Below, in pieces: positions 1 through 9,894 of a stretch of 27,585 nt of DNA (positions are counted from its first letter, which is position 1; the number at the start of each line of letters is the position of its first letter). The stretch spans positions 1,027,404-1,054,988 of the forward strand of contig FN649752.1 of the NCBI GenBank assembly GCA_000310025.1, given 5' to 3'. A program made the translations under genes and the position numbers. Below the pieces are notes generated by a model. It was given only the letters and a program-made list of their open reading frames with translations. It was not told where the DNA came from and made no database searches. The DNA is from Ectocarpus siliculosus. Lineage: Eukaryota; Sar; Phaeophyceae; Ectocarpales; Ectocarpaceae.

Positions 1-1050
1 CTTCCTCTGTTGGGCCGACGACTGAGAACAGAACGATTGACGGACAGGATGAAGAGATAAGATCACGATTGCACGAGGCGGTTAAGGGTGACTTGGGGCG
101 TGCGGGCGTGCTGGCGTAGAGAGAGCGACGAAGAAGTAGCGAAAGCCCGAGGAGACAATATGGTGAGGGGGGGGGGGGGGGCGAGGATACCCGTATGGTG
201 TTTTCATGCGCGTGAAAATTCTACCCATGAAGCACGCAAAAACGGCAGCATACCCGCTGGAGCTGATACAGAGGGTTGTTTGGTCCTTCAATAGGTGTGT
301 TCTGAAGGGAAGAGCTATACTAGATCTCACGAAGGATTGTAGCACGGTTCACCAGTATTGCAACAGAGATAGACTGTGAGTCTAACTTCCTTTGCGAAAA
401 TATTCTGGAAAACAATTCTTCGAGACTCTACATAGAGTGAGTGCAGCCTCCCACACGATTTTCTGGGGAATCGGAGAAGTATCAAGAGTGCTCCGCGCGT
501 CCATTGCAACACCTCCGCCTCTCTCTGGGACACTTTGGCCTGCTGAGTGTCCAGATACCAGTACGTGAGCACGGTTTCATCCCGAACTGCTTTGCGCGGA
601 ATGGGTGTCAACACCGGCCGGTGCGCGCTTTTGTCATACCCCCTGCTCGGATTTTCTCACGTAGCTTCAACTTCGTTACGTCGAGGCTTAACACACTGAG
701 CCTATCGGCAAGCACCGTCGGCTCGAACGCGTGTCGAGAAACGTTCATCCGCTAGCACCCAAAAGGCAACCCGCCCTCGGACCACATCTGTAACGGCACA
801 CCTTTCCGGCAGCAACAGCAGCACCTCGTTAGTCTTCTAACCTAGGTAAACGGTACATGGACCGTGTGACAAACGCTTGCAAGATTTGTCTTGGGGGGAG
901 ATCCTCTGCGTTTCACTTTGGAAATTTCGAAGTGTGAACACTATTTTTTATTGTTGGCCTGTGACCACGGAAAGAGGTCGGCGTCAGGTGAACCGTTACG
1001 GATGCTTCAAGGCATGCTGGGCAGAGACCGGAACGATTTTCTACTGCCAA
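1..1050. other. No supportable gene; G-run near 168-181
   Basis: I see no recognisable gene here. Short open frames exist on both strands, including a 95-codon minus frame at 327-614, but none shows a familiar motif or convincing splice context. A run of about 13 G residues near 168-181 is the only low-complexity tract of note. Confidence 0.5.
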
Positions 1051-1088
1051 GACGACGACGACGACAACAACAACAACAACAACAACAA
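1051..1088. repeat. GAC/AAC trinucleotide repeat
   Basis: Five GAC units are followed directly by about seven AAC units. The tract would read as Asp/Asn or Gln runs in the plus frames and Val runs in minus. No surrounding sequence supports it being coding, so I call it a compound microsatellite. Confidence 0.85.
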
Positions 1089-1188
1089 TTTTTGCGCACC
1101 ACATCCCCTTCGACTGTGGTATTTTTTCGAATGGGTACGAAAGTCGTTCTTGGTTAGCATGAAAATGTATTTTTTTTAAACCATGTGT

Positions 1189-1791
1189 TCACCTCCACCC
1201 CGGTGTCCATTTCCCGTGAAGAATGAAAGGATGCTGTAGTTCCCCGGCGATACCGCTTGCTGCCGACCCCCATCCCTCTTGCTTCTTCTCGGCTCGCATG
1301 ATTTCCAGCCCGCCCTTCCCAACGGCAGCACGGCCGGCGCTACCGCGGCCATCGCGAACAAAGTCGCCACCACCGGCGGCGGGAGCGACAGCCGGAAGCT
1401 CGGCAACGGTTGGGATGCCGGTGAGGGTGGCGCCGTGGAGGAATCGCTGCTGGGCGCAAGCGCCGGCCACTTTGTCCACGATGGCATCCGTCCCTCCTTC
1501 TCCTTCGCTGACGTGAAGTGGTTTGGCGCCCGCACCGGCTGAGGCCTCCCGCCTAGCGGCCGCAATCTCTTCCTCTAAGGCGCCCACCCGCTGCTGGCTC
1601 GTGAGGAACAGCCTGAGGTGCGACTCCAGGGTGGACCGAGACAGAGCGACGAGGTCGGTAGTGTCTTCTCCCCCAGCCCCTCCGCCTGCTCTGATTCTGA
1701 TCATTTCGCCCTTCGATGCAGCGGCCGCGGCCGCGGCGGCGGCGGCCTGCCCTTTGTCGGCGCCATCGCCTAAGTCGCGGGATTGCTGCGT
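1189..1791 (-). pseudogene. C-terminal half of Q-rich coiled-coil protein gene, cut off by an LTR element
   Basis: This is the continuation of the gene that begins at 4362. Reading on the minus strand from 1787, the frame is open to a TGA at 1189. Joined to the upstream half after removing the inserted element, total length is 1,395 bases, exactly 465 codons including stop. Sequence from the junction: a QQSRDLGDG segment, then an alanine run of about ten residues encoded by the GCN-rich tract near 1719-1750, a Gly-rich stretch, a helical segment with heptad-like spacing (around LESHLRLFLTSQQRVGALEE), and an Ala/Gly-rich tail. No known domain or function is recognised. The last 20 or so residues may be read-through of an intron donor rather than true C-terminus. 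It is separated from its ATG by the insertion, so it is probably not translated as before unless the element is spliced out. Confidence 0.6.
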
Positions 1792-2153
1792 CTATTAGAT
1801 ATATTGGGGGTACTCGTAGCATAGTATGACGGTTGAGATGTTCGGTACGTACGTACGAAAGTAACAGTGATGAGATGCGGAGGGATAGGAACTTTCTACA
1901 TATATTCCTTGGTTGCGAGAGGTATTTGGTGGAGATTCAGAGAGATTCGTTGAGTGACAAAGAGTGAAGGCGTGCCCAGATACCGTGAAGGTTTGACGAG
2001 CACTGGCACGCCCCCGATGAATACAATACTTTCCAATACTTTCCAATCCTTTTCGTTACGTTTTCTACATGTTTCTACCCTTCCACGCCCCGCCATGAGC
2101 CACCCGCTTTGAGCTCCAAGCACAAAGAACCGAGCCACCCGAATTATCGATCA
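1792..2153 (+). repeat. Left LTR (362-bp direct repeat)
   Basis: The repeat begins CTATTAGATATATTGG and ends CGAATTATCGATCA. It is identical to 3205-3566 over its whole length, offset 1,413 bp. It contains a TA-rich start, a palindromic TACGTACGTACG at about 1847-1858, and a short internal doublet of ATACTTTCCA near 2034-2047. Open frames of 80-83 codons inside it are repeated in both copies and are not considered genes. Confidence 0.85.
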
Positions 2154-2240
2154 CGCTAGCGTATGACACGTCGTCTACGAGATTCGCGGTAGAGCTTGGT
2201 TTAGGAGCATCGCTTTGCGGCGATCAAGAGCAGGGTCACG

Positions 2241-2615
2241 ATGGCCACCAGGCGCGAAGATGAATCCCGCCCAGCAGCAGAAGCCCGCCAAGCAGCGGAG
2301 GACGCCAGGATCGAAGAACTGGTCAACGAGAGAGTAGCAGCTCGGATGGAGCAGCTGATGGAGGAGAAACTGGCCAAGAAGATGGCCGAGATGGAGGTGC
2401 GGCATCGAGCCGAGCAGCAGCGGGGAGGAAATGAGGAACAAGAGGCAGCACACCAGCAAGATTCTGGGCGCCCAACACCCAACCCCTCCGCAGACGAGCT
2501 GGCCGACGCGATTGCGACTGCCATGGCCGGTCGCCTCCAAACCTCAGGGGATATCGGTGCAGTGTCTCACCCCGCTACCCTCCGTATGACTGAGAGTAGA
2601 CGAATTGAGCTTTGA
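2241..2615 (+). CDS. Gag-like coiled-coil ORF inside the LTR element (124 aa)
   Basis: The ATG at 2241 has A at -3 and G at +4. The product is highly charged and predicted helical. Residues about 10-75 are rich in Glu, Arg, Ala and Gln with coiled-coil character (for example IEELVNERVAARMEQLMEEK). Then comes a Pro/Asn-rich turn and a short helical stretch (ADELADAIATAMAGRL, read with a Ser before it). No zinc knuckle, protease or RT is present. Its position between LTRs and its N-terminal coiled coil suggest a remnant gag, but there is no family match I can name. The C-terminus runs to the start of the minisatellite, so the original ORF may have been longer. The codons for its ARQAAEDAR segment are the apparent source of the downstream minisatellite. 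Confidence 0.5.
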   Translation: MATRREDESRPAAEARQAAEDARIEELVNERVAARMEQLMEEKLAKKMAEMEVRHRAEQQRGGNEEQEAAHQQDSGRPTPNPSADELADAIATAMAGRLQTSGDIGAVSHPATLRMTESRRIEL

Positions 2616-2617
2616 GA

Positions 2618-3050
2618 ATTTTCTGCCCGCCAAGCAGCGGAAGCCCGCCAAGTAGCGGAGGATATTGTTTTTGTTGTCTTGAGATTTTTCTGCCCGCCAA
2701 GCAGCGGAAGCCCGCCAAGTAGCGGAGGATATTGTTTTTGTTGTTTTGAGATTTTTCTGCCCGCCAAGCAGCGGAAGCCCGCCAAGTAGCGGAGGATATT
2801 GTTTTTGTTGTTTTGAGATTTTTCTGCCCGCCAAGCAGCGGAAGCCCGCCAAGTAGCGGAGGATATTGGTTTTTGTTTGTTTTGAGAATTTTCTGCCCGC
2901 CAAGCAGCGGAAGCCCGCCAAGTAGCGGAGGATATTGGTTTTTGTTTGTTTTGAGAATTTTCTGCCCGCCCAGCAGCGGAAGCCCGCCAAGTAGCGGAGG
3001 ACACCAGGCGCGAAGATATTGGTTTTTGTTTGTTTGGAGAATTTTCTTGC
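2618..3050 (+). repeat. Minisatellite of 67-69-bp units derived from the element's own ORF
   Basis: Six units start at about 2624, 2691, 2758, 2825, 2894 and 2963. Each has an internal doublet, GCCCGCCAAGCAGCGGAA followed by GCCCGCCAAGTAGCGGAGG, then a T-rich spacer ATATTG(T/G)TTTTTGTT. The doublet matches codons at about 2266-2300 of the upstream ORF. The last unit also carries ACACCAGGCGCGAAGAT, matching the ORF start at 2244-2261. The first four units share 67-bp spacing and the last two 69 bp. Long frames across the array in several phases are repeat artefacts. Confidence 0.9.
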
Positions 3051-3204
3051 TTGTTTTGGAGAGATGGTAAAGAGGAATTTGGTTTAATGGTTTGTTTTGT
3101 TTTGAAGTAAGCAGGACTGCTGACAAGGCGTGCCTTCGTGGTACGGTCGACTAGGGGTCAATTTGGTTTTTCTCGGAGCATGACGATGCATACGAGTAGG
3201 GGGG

Positions 3205-3566
3205 CTATTAGATATATTGGGGGTACTCGTAGCATAGTATGACGGTTGAGATGTTCGGTACGTACGTACGAAAGTAACAGTGATGAGATGCGGAGGGATA
3301 GGAACTTTCTACATATATTCCTTGGTTGCGAGAGGTATTTGGTGGAGATTCAGAGAGATTCGTTGAGTGACAAAGAGTGAAGGCGTGCCCAGATACCGTG
3401 AAGGTTTGACGAGCACTGGCACGCCCCCGATGAATACAATACTTTCCAATACTTTCCAATCCTTTTCGTTACGTTTTCTACATGTTTCTACCCTTCCACG
3501 CCCCGCCATGAGCCACCCGCTTTGAGCTCCAAGCACAAAGAACCGAGCCACCCGAATTATCGATCA
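3205..3566 (+). repeat. Right LTR (362-bp direct repeat)
   Basis: This copy is identical to 1792-2153. It is preceded by a purine tract (GAGTAGGGGGG) that could serve as polypurine tract and followed by the target duplication GCGT(CT). Reading the interrupted gene on the minus strand into this repeat adds a chimeric tail of about 29 residues before a stop at 3478. Confidence 0.85.
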
Positions 3567-4362
3567 GCGTCTCGGTGGGGGCATCGACACCGTCAGGGGG
3601 CGACCTCCGCTCGATCTCCCTGTCCTTCTCCTCGATGACGTTCTCGAGAATGTTTTGCTTGCGCTGGGCCTCTTTCAGCAGCCCCTCGGCCTGGAGAACC
3701 TTGTCGTTCTGCGCAGCGGCAACCTTGCTGAAGGTCTGCTGGATTTCTTCCAAAATTTCCAGCTTGATGGCTTGGATTCGTCCGTCTTTGTTTGCCCGAC
3801 CGCTAGTTTCTGTCGAGTGTTCCTCAAAGGGGTTGGGGGAGGTCTCACCAGTGCCGTCGTTGCCGGTGTGCTGCGGACGGTTGATCATCACGTTCAACAT
3901 CTGGCTCATCTTGAAGACCACCGACTGCTGCAGGCGTTCGATGCATTGCTTCTGGTCGTCCGGGGCTTCAGGCTTGTGCGTCTTGACAACGAACCTCCTC
4001 GTGAACGGCGGTTCCATCTGCTGCTGCAAAGGTTGCTCTTGTTGCTGTTGATGCTGTCGCCATTGCTGTTTTTGCTGCTGCTGCCGCTGCCGCTGCTGCT
4101 GCTTGTGTTTCTGCTTCTGCTGTATAACGTCGATCACTCCGTCGGTCGATGCGCCGCCGCCCCGGTTCCACCCGTCTCCTTGTTCCGAGGGTGGGGTAGA
4201 TGCAGGAGAGATCGTTCCTCCTCCGAATGGCGGAGCACTAACGGTGTTCTCGCTGCCCGAACGGTTCAAGCCCAAGAGCTGCGATCGCGGGTTCTGTTGC
4301 CAAAGCGGCTGCCTCGTTGGCTGCTGCCCTGCCGTACGTTGATGCTGGTCCGCGCGGCTCAT
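3567..4362 (-). pseudogene. N-terminal half of Q-rich coiled-coil protein gene
   Basis: The ATG at 4362 (A at -3) opens a frame encoding about 265 residues before the LTR element. In order: a polar N-terminus, a Ser/Pro/Gly-rich region, a Q/K/R-rich low-complexity block at about residues 80-115 (CAG/CAA with interruptions), a segment around FTRRFVVKTHKPEAP, a helix with QCIERLQQSVVFKMSQMLNV, and a strong coiled coil near residues 190-255 (KLEILEEIQQTFSKV, LKEAQRKQNILENVIEE). The frame then runs into the LTR and ends after 29 foreign residues at 3478. Without the element it would continue in frame into 1787-1189 (total 464 aa). I do not recognise the family; the composition suggests a scaffold or nuclear protein, which is inference only. 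Further upstream exons are possible. Confidence 0.65.
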
Positions 4363-4479
4363 GATAATCTACGCACAACGGCGGTTGATCCCTCCGCGGG
4401 TCTAATTTGTTTGTGCGCCCGCCGAACCCACCCGTGGAAGTGAAAGCACGCGCTCGTTATAACCGATCCCCAGATGAAG

Positions 4480-6390
4480 CTGTATCCTTGATGCCCCCCG
4501 GGACCTGGAAGAAGCCAGGTGCCCGCCTGACGTCTGGCCAGGGTTTGCCTTGCACCTCCTGTGCAGGGCAAGGGATCCGGCTCAAAAAACTGTCGGGGGC
4601 GCCGGGAAGATACCCAACCGGGGGGGGGGGACCACGGGAGTTCCGCAAGGAGTTACATTAGATATTTCTGAAACCGTTCTGGAAAGAAATGACGAAATGA
4701 CGAACGATGAAACGACCCTGCTGCCCTGCTGTGGTGCTGTGGTCTGTGGCCTTGTGGCGTTGCGCGGTACTGTCTGAGCGCGCGCACGAAGCCGTCCTCT
4801 ACAACCGACGCCCACGAGCAGAGGAGGCTGGATAGAGGTCAGAAATAATTTCAATGTAACGAGATGACAACTACAGCAGCACCAACCAGTACGTCAGTCA
4901 GCTGTCCTCAGTGATCACACGACATGATCATCGTCGATGCTTTCGAAATATAACAGCCACCGCTCGCCAGTGTGGCACGAGATGACATGCGTCTCTCGCA
5001 CCATTCAATGGATATTCCCGCCATGTTTGTAGCTTCACATCGCACGCGGGTTATTGTGTAAATTGACGGCAAGTTGGTGGTATTTCATTGCTTGTTGGGC
5101 GCCCGAGCAACCACAGACACGATGCATGGCGGCGGCGGAGTTTGGCAGGCCAAATTGTCGGTTTCTTGGTATACACAACAACGCAGCATTGTAATACACG
5201 GGGACTACGGAACGTTGACTATTGTTGTTGTTGCCTTTCAATAAAAACTCTTCCGGTCTCTCTACCCACAGTACCTTCACCTGTCCGTACTGATCGAACA
5301 CTTGACCGAACGAAGTATCGCTCACGAATAAGGGGCATGCAACAAGATCAGTCTCTAGACGAAAACTGCACGTAGCTACAGTACACTCACACACTCTTCC
5401 AGCCCCTCGTTTATATTGGTGTTGATGGACTCCTTCATACAGCAGTTATTAGGCCAAAACGGTAATACTGTACATAGGGAGTAGCGCAAGATCGGAGCCG
5501 CAAATTGCAAGACAAACCGATCGTGCGACGGGCTACTGTAAGCAATAGTTGGTGCCCCCCTGCTCCACGTATGGTAATAGGATGGGACGGCGTGCACAGA
5601 CGACTAACGGAATGTTGAAGACAGCAACTAAAGTACTCGACGCGGGCCCATGTCGTTCATGAAAGAGAGAGCCTCCGAAGAACGCCTTCGGCAAAATAAA
5701 ACACCAATAACGCAACAGGAAGTAAGCAAGGCAGGACGTTGCCCCTCTCCTCCTCGTAGTTAGTTGTCCATCCCGCACGGTGCCCAAGAATGCAAAAAAA
5801 AAGAAAAAATACAACTGCAAGACTATAGTCTAAACAGAAAGACAAGATATACGTCAACAAAAGCAATTAAGTCAGGCCAGACACGCTCATCGCCCGTCGC
5901 CCCCCTGTTCCTCTGCCCTGCAGCGACACTATGGCAAACGCATCGAATTTCGTTCTGCAATCATCCCACCCGAGCTTACGTATCACCCACGGTATTGCCA
6001 TTTCTCGACTGAGGAGCTACATACAACCCGGGGCCACACACAATATTTCTTTTTCGGTGCATACCTCCAATTCTATCACAAGAACGGTTCGCAACCCTGC
6101 TTACATCGCTAACAGCAGTGAAGGCCCACCTTTTCCCCAGTTGGTTGGGTGCTTTGGGCCACACGGCACTCGTGCTACAGGGCACTGATCGCAAGCAACT
6201 ACTGTTCCCATCTCATCATGATATCCTGGCCCGCCCGCCGCAAGAAACTAACAGCCCCGCGACCCGTTCCAACATGGTCGCCCTAGCCTCCTGCACAGAA
6301 TGGCAAAAAACAACAATAAAACATTCACTCAGACCTACACAATGTTCCGCCTCTACCTGCACCGCCTTCCGAGTTCCTCTGTTGAGTAGC
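4480..6390. other. No supportable gene; small hairpins and a G-run
   Basis: No convincing gene is seen. Two compact inverted repeats lie at 4503-4520 (ACCTGG/CCAGGT) and 4548-4573 (TGCAC/GTGCA nested in CCTTGC/GCAAGG), followed by a run of 11 G residues near 4620-4630. A minus frame at 5035-5394 has a segment vaguely like part of an RNA-binding fold, but it is too short and lacks key motifs. Confidence 0.45.
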
Positions 6391-6392
6391 TT

Positions 6393-6624
6393 CACAGGTG
6401 GACGTCCACCCTCCTTCCCCAAAATGTCGGATGCCCTCGCCCCCTTGTGGAGACCTTGCAAGGTCGAACACGTTGGAAAACAACCAAGGCCTCGAAAATA
6501 CCTCGATTTCTCCCCTTTCGAGGCCTTGGTTGTCCTCTCCAAGGTGTTCGACCTTGTCAAGGTCTCCACAAGGGGGCGAAGGAATCCGACATTTTTGGGG
6601 AAGGGGAGTCGATCTCCACCTGTG
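6393..6624. mobile_element. 232-bp foldback (inverted-repeat) element
   Basis: The arm 6393-6497 is the near-perfect reverse complement of 6516-6624, with an 18-bp centre. The arms begin CACAGGTGGA and meet at CCTCGAAA/TTTCGAGG. Each arm contains its own small palindrome (GACCTTGCAAGGTC at left, GACCTTGTCAAGGTC at right). I find no clear target duplication at the ends, so it may be a MITE or foldback element, or a local inverted duplication. Transcribed, it would form a long hairpin RNA. A 336-codon minus frame runs through this region and its right flank, but its content is explained by repeats. Confidence 0.75.
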
Positions 6625-6681
6625 TTTGTGCGTCGGTGCCTTGGCGCGCGGGGTCCCGTGATTGGGAAATAAATGGGCCAG

Positions 6682-6932
6682 TGGCGTGGTAGCCGCCAAC
6701 GGTACAATTCTGGAACTATCCGACGGCGTAGTAGCCTTTTACTTTGTTGTGGAGCGTGGTAGCTCAGGTATGGTATCTCTGGATGCGGCGTGGAAACCTG
6801 ATGGAGTGATAGCCGTGGTGTAAAGGTATATGCAAGGACTGGGAAGTCCAGAAGGCGTGGTAGCCGAGTGGCGTGATAGCCGGGATTGGCGCGGAAGCCG
6901 ATTGGCGTGATTGCCTTGGTAGCGTGAAAGCC
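6682..6932 (+). repeat. Degenerate about 17-bp-period array, consensus GGCGTGRTAGCC
   Basis: Ten copies of a 12-bp core start at 6682, 6725, 6752, 6787, 6803, 6854, 6870, 6888, 6904 and 6921. Spacings are 16-18 bp or roughly multiples of 17 (35, 51), with two irregular gaps (43 and 27). Each core is framed by GGC...GCC, or compensated GAGC...GCTC at 6752-6765, so each could form a tiny hairpin. The period is not a multiple of three, arguing against coding origin. I interpret it as an old minisatellite. Confidence 0.7.
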
Positions 6933-6939
6933 GGGGAAA

Positions 6940-7720
6940 ATGACTTGATTATAACACAGGAAGAAGGAAAAAGAAGAAGTGGGTGGGAACCCACAAAACA
7001 CAAACACCAATATCCGTTGTAGACTCACACATACCCCCACCCTCAATCCTGTAATATGCGGCAAAGTTGGTACCGCCAATTCTAATCCATAGCAACTGCT
7101 GAGCCCCAAACTCCCCGCTCCATCTGCTCGGAAATATCTTGCTTGCAATAATCTGTCGATGCTGTGAGTGCGTCCAACATCCTCCTCCTCACATGCATGG
7201 TCTAAACCACGACATACAACGTCCAAGTGTGAATTACTATCAACCGTAATGTGCCAGAGTGTAACTTGCTATCAACCTACGCGGGAATAATACTTCGCCG
7301 GTGTGCCAACACACAACACGCACCCCCTTTGTCTGGCCTCTCGTCATGGGGGCGCCCTTCTTGCTTTACCGTTGTTCTGGCGAGAAAACATTTCCCGCAA
7401 CCTGGTAAAAACAAAATGTCTATTCTTCGTCGAAAACCTCATACGCTTGCGTCGTTGACCTGGCCGGTTGGATTCATTCCTCCTGCATACTAAGATGGCT
7501 ATCCTTTGCTCATCTGGGAGCAATGAATAATAATGCGGGTTACCACCCCCAACCTAACGAGGGTGCGGGTGTTGTCTTCCTCTCGAATCTAACAACGTCC
7601 GGACCGCCAGATAGACTCACGCACATACATATCCCGGGATGTCTTCGTGCTCCATACAAGTAAGTACCCTTGACCACTCTTCTCGAGGTTTCTGCGTACC
7701 GAATAACACCCCGCGAGAAC
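6940..7720. other. No supportable gene
   Basis: Nothing recognisable. Short frames only, with no motif, repeat or splice context that would support an exon. Confidence 0.4.
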
Positions 7721-7723
7721 GAC

Positions 7724-7852
7724 TGCTCTCTCCCCCTCTCCCTCTCCTTCTCTCTCTGTCTCCCTCTCGCCCCCTCTCCGTTTCCCTCTGTCTCCCTTGC
7801 TCTCGGTCTCCCTCTCTCTGTCTCTCTCTCGCTCTGTTTCGTGCAACGTACT
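7724..7852. repeat. Polypyrimidine C/T-rich tract
   Basis: Over 100 bp is almost entirely C and T on the plus strand (CTCTCCCTCTC-type repeats). It gives long low-complexity Ser/Leu/Pro frames on plus and Arg/Glu frames on minus, which are artefacts. Such tracts can act as splicing pyrimidine tracts or form triplex DNA; neither is shown here. Confidence 0.85.
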
Positions 7853-7859
7853 AGACAAT

Positions 7860-9890
7860 AAGCAAAACTAAAATAACACACGTAGTAGGTAGTAAATGTT
7901 GTTGTTGCTTCAACTTCTAATTCTCCCCCATATTCTACAACATAAAAATGTCTTGTTTCACGGTGACCCGTTCTCGAATCCATCCTCCGCTACATACGCA
8001 AAATATTCTACGCGCGCAGTCCGGGCCACCAGCAAATTTTTACTCAACCTCGTTAACAGGCAACATCACGGCGTTGCTGATGGTCTGTATGCCAAGGTCA
8101 AGACATCACAAACTGTTTACTGCTACAAAGCTCCCCGGAGGAACGGGGAATCATACGCTCTACTGCACTCCTCCGGAATATAACACAAGACAACCCATGA
8201 CCGTTTTTTGCGATTGTCACAGGCAAGCAACAAAACAATGTATCGTTGCGAAACACCGACCAAAATCGCAAGACACACGGCAATCGATCACCGCCCCAAC
8301 AAGCAGGACTGACGTCTTTATAGATAATAGTCGGCCGGTCATTGCGTAGTCAATGCTGTCAAAAGACTACGGGGAGCACGGCGCACACACTCAAGCCACA
8401 GCTACGAGAGGAGACATACAAACCAGTTGCAATGATGAACATCGATACGCGCACGCTATAGGCACACCAGCATAGGGCACCAAAACTGCGGCAAGAAACA
8501 CCTTCTAATAGGCAAGGCCTGTGTTTTTACCTTGGGAGGCATGTCTCCTTCACTCCCAATAATGTTGGTATCTTTCTAATTTCCTGTACGGATCCAGCCA
8601 ACTTCCTTGCCAAAGGTTCTACTGACTTCTCGCAAGTGAGGTGAATCCTGTGTGGTGCACTGCACGCGCATGCGCGGGTACACAATACAAGCGCGTATAG
8701 AGTACCCGAAAAATGCAGACTTGAAGGACTTCATGCTTGTCCACCCGTGGGATAAGCCAAATAGTCACACACAAGACAAGGTAGAGAATCGACAAATACA
8801 CTATGTAGCTTTATGTCCAACAGGAGCACTCCGAATACAGGAAAGGATGACAAAAGCAACCTTACAAGAACAATATGTGTTGTAGCCATGCCAGGAACTT
8901 CGTGGAAAGGGTACATCAAGCAGACGAAAAATCACGTTTAACGAGTCCGTCCAAAATAACAGAGAAGGAACAAGGCTTTGGGGTTGTATTTCAATATCAG
9001 GATAGTCTGAAACAACACAAATACGCATCTAAATAGATAAAGTGGCAGAAACGCCATGGCAAAACCAAACAATACAAATTACTTAAGAAATACCAACTCT
9101 CTCGGAACCAACCGCTAGAACACGCGCACAACTCTTCGTTTTCGACGTATAGTTTCCGATGTTTCTCTTTCGTTGTTGAGCCCCATCTTGAGTGGGCAAT
9201 CATTCATGGTGTGAATCCATACACTCCTTGAAACGCCAATGGCTACGGCACATGCAAAGGGGATAGCGAAGTGTTTCCGACGAGAGCACATCGAAGGAAC
9301 AATACAAGGATGCCCCCGACTGCTCTTTCTAAAGAGCACTGTTGGCTGCGAAACGCTTGTCACCATCTTCAACCTCACGCCTACAGGGCCATTGGCAGTC
9401 TGCAGCGTCTATGTACCTGCCAGGCCAAGGTCTCATCAGATTAACGCTCTAGAATAAGCCGATTCTTACTCCCAAGGGGGAGGGTGAGGGGGAGGAGTAC
9501 AACCATACGTATACCGTATACCCACGGAAGATGACCAGCAAATGACAAACAATAACAAACCAAGACGTTAGCTTCATTCAAAAGTTACGCCATATAGGCA
9601 GGCGATGCCTCGGGGGGTAAAATTTCAGTCACAGGGAATGATGGATTCGCAAAGAACACACAAGAAAGACGGATCTGCAACGAACGCCGAAATCCAGATC
9701 ATCGTACCCATCCCCGCTTGCCACCGGTTCTTCTGGCGTGGAAATCAAAGTGTCAACGTCAAGAGCGGGCGCGAGCGGAACCTGGCAGCGCAGACAGACA
9801 CACGATGCCCTCCTTCCTCTCCCCAGGGAAACACACCCCACGGTCGAACTCCCGGAAAAATGCGCCCCCCCTTCCCTCCGCCTGCTCCTT
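7860..9890. other. No supportable gene
   Basis: Frames up to 133 codons (7948-8349 plus) are present, but their composition and lack of motifs do not distinguish them from chance. No RNA gene or mobile element recognised. Confidence 0.4.
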
Positions 9891-9894
9891 TTAG

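Larger units (their letters stand above)
1792..3566 (+). mobile_element. TRIM-like LTR retroelement, 1,775 bp, inserted in a gene
   Basis: The element is bounded by two direct repeats of 362 bp that I read as identical, with about 1,051 bp between them. Flanking GCGT is present at both sides (1788-1791 and 3567-3570). The duplication can be counted as up to six bases, GCGTCT, depending on where the LTR is taken to start. A G-rich polypurine-like stretch (around 3196-3204) sits immediately before the right repeat, supporting plus orientation. The interior holds one small ORF and a minisatellite; there is no protease, integrase or reverse transcriptase, so it must have moved in trans. I could not identify a primer-binding site starting with TGG after the left repeat, and the repeat termini are not TG...CA. 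Identical LTRs imply a recent insertion. The structural call is well supported by the restored reading frame of the interrupted gene; the family is unknown. Confidence 0.8.

Noticed and set aside
168-181. G-run considered as another oligo(C)-tailed element in reverse
   Set aside because: Upstream sequence on the minus strand lacks the GGTCAATGGTCAAA and GACTACGGCA blocks.
1792-2153. 80-83-codon minus frames present twice
   Set aside because: They lie wholly in the LTRs and are duplicated because the repeats are identical.
4503-4640. Hairpins followed by an 11-G run, considered as an end of a LINE-related short element
   Set aside because: The flanking sequence does not match the LINE tail in either orientation.
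5035-5394. 119-codon minus frame with a segment reminiscent of an RRM (LFVSDTSFGQVFDQYGQVKV)
   Set aside because: Too short, lacks the second RNP motif, and borders are not convincing; could be chance.
6216-7226. 336-codon minus-strand open frame
   Set aside because: It passes through both arms of the foldback element and the 17-bp array. Its apparent motifs are repeats, and there is no domain or splice support.
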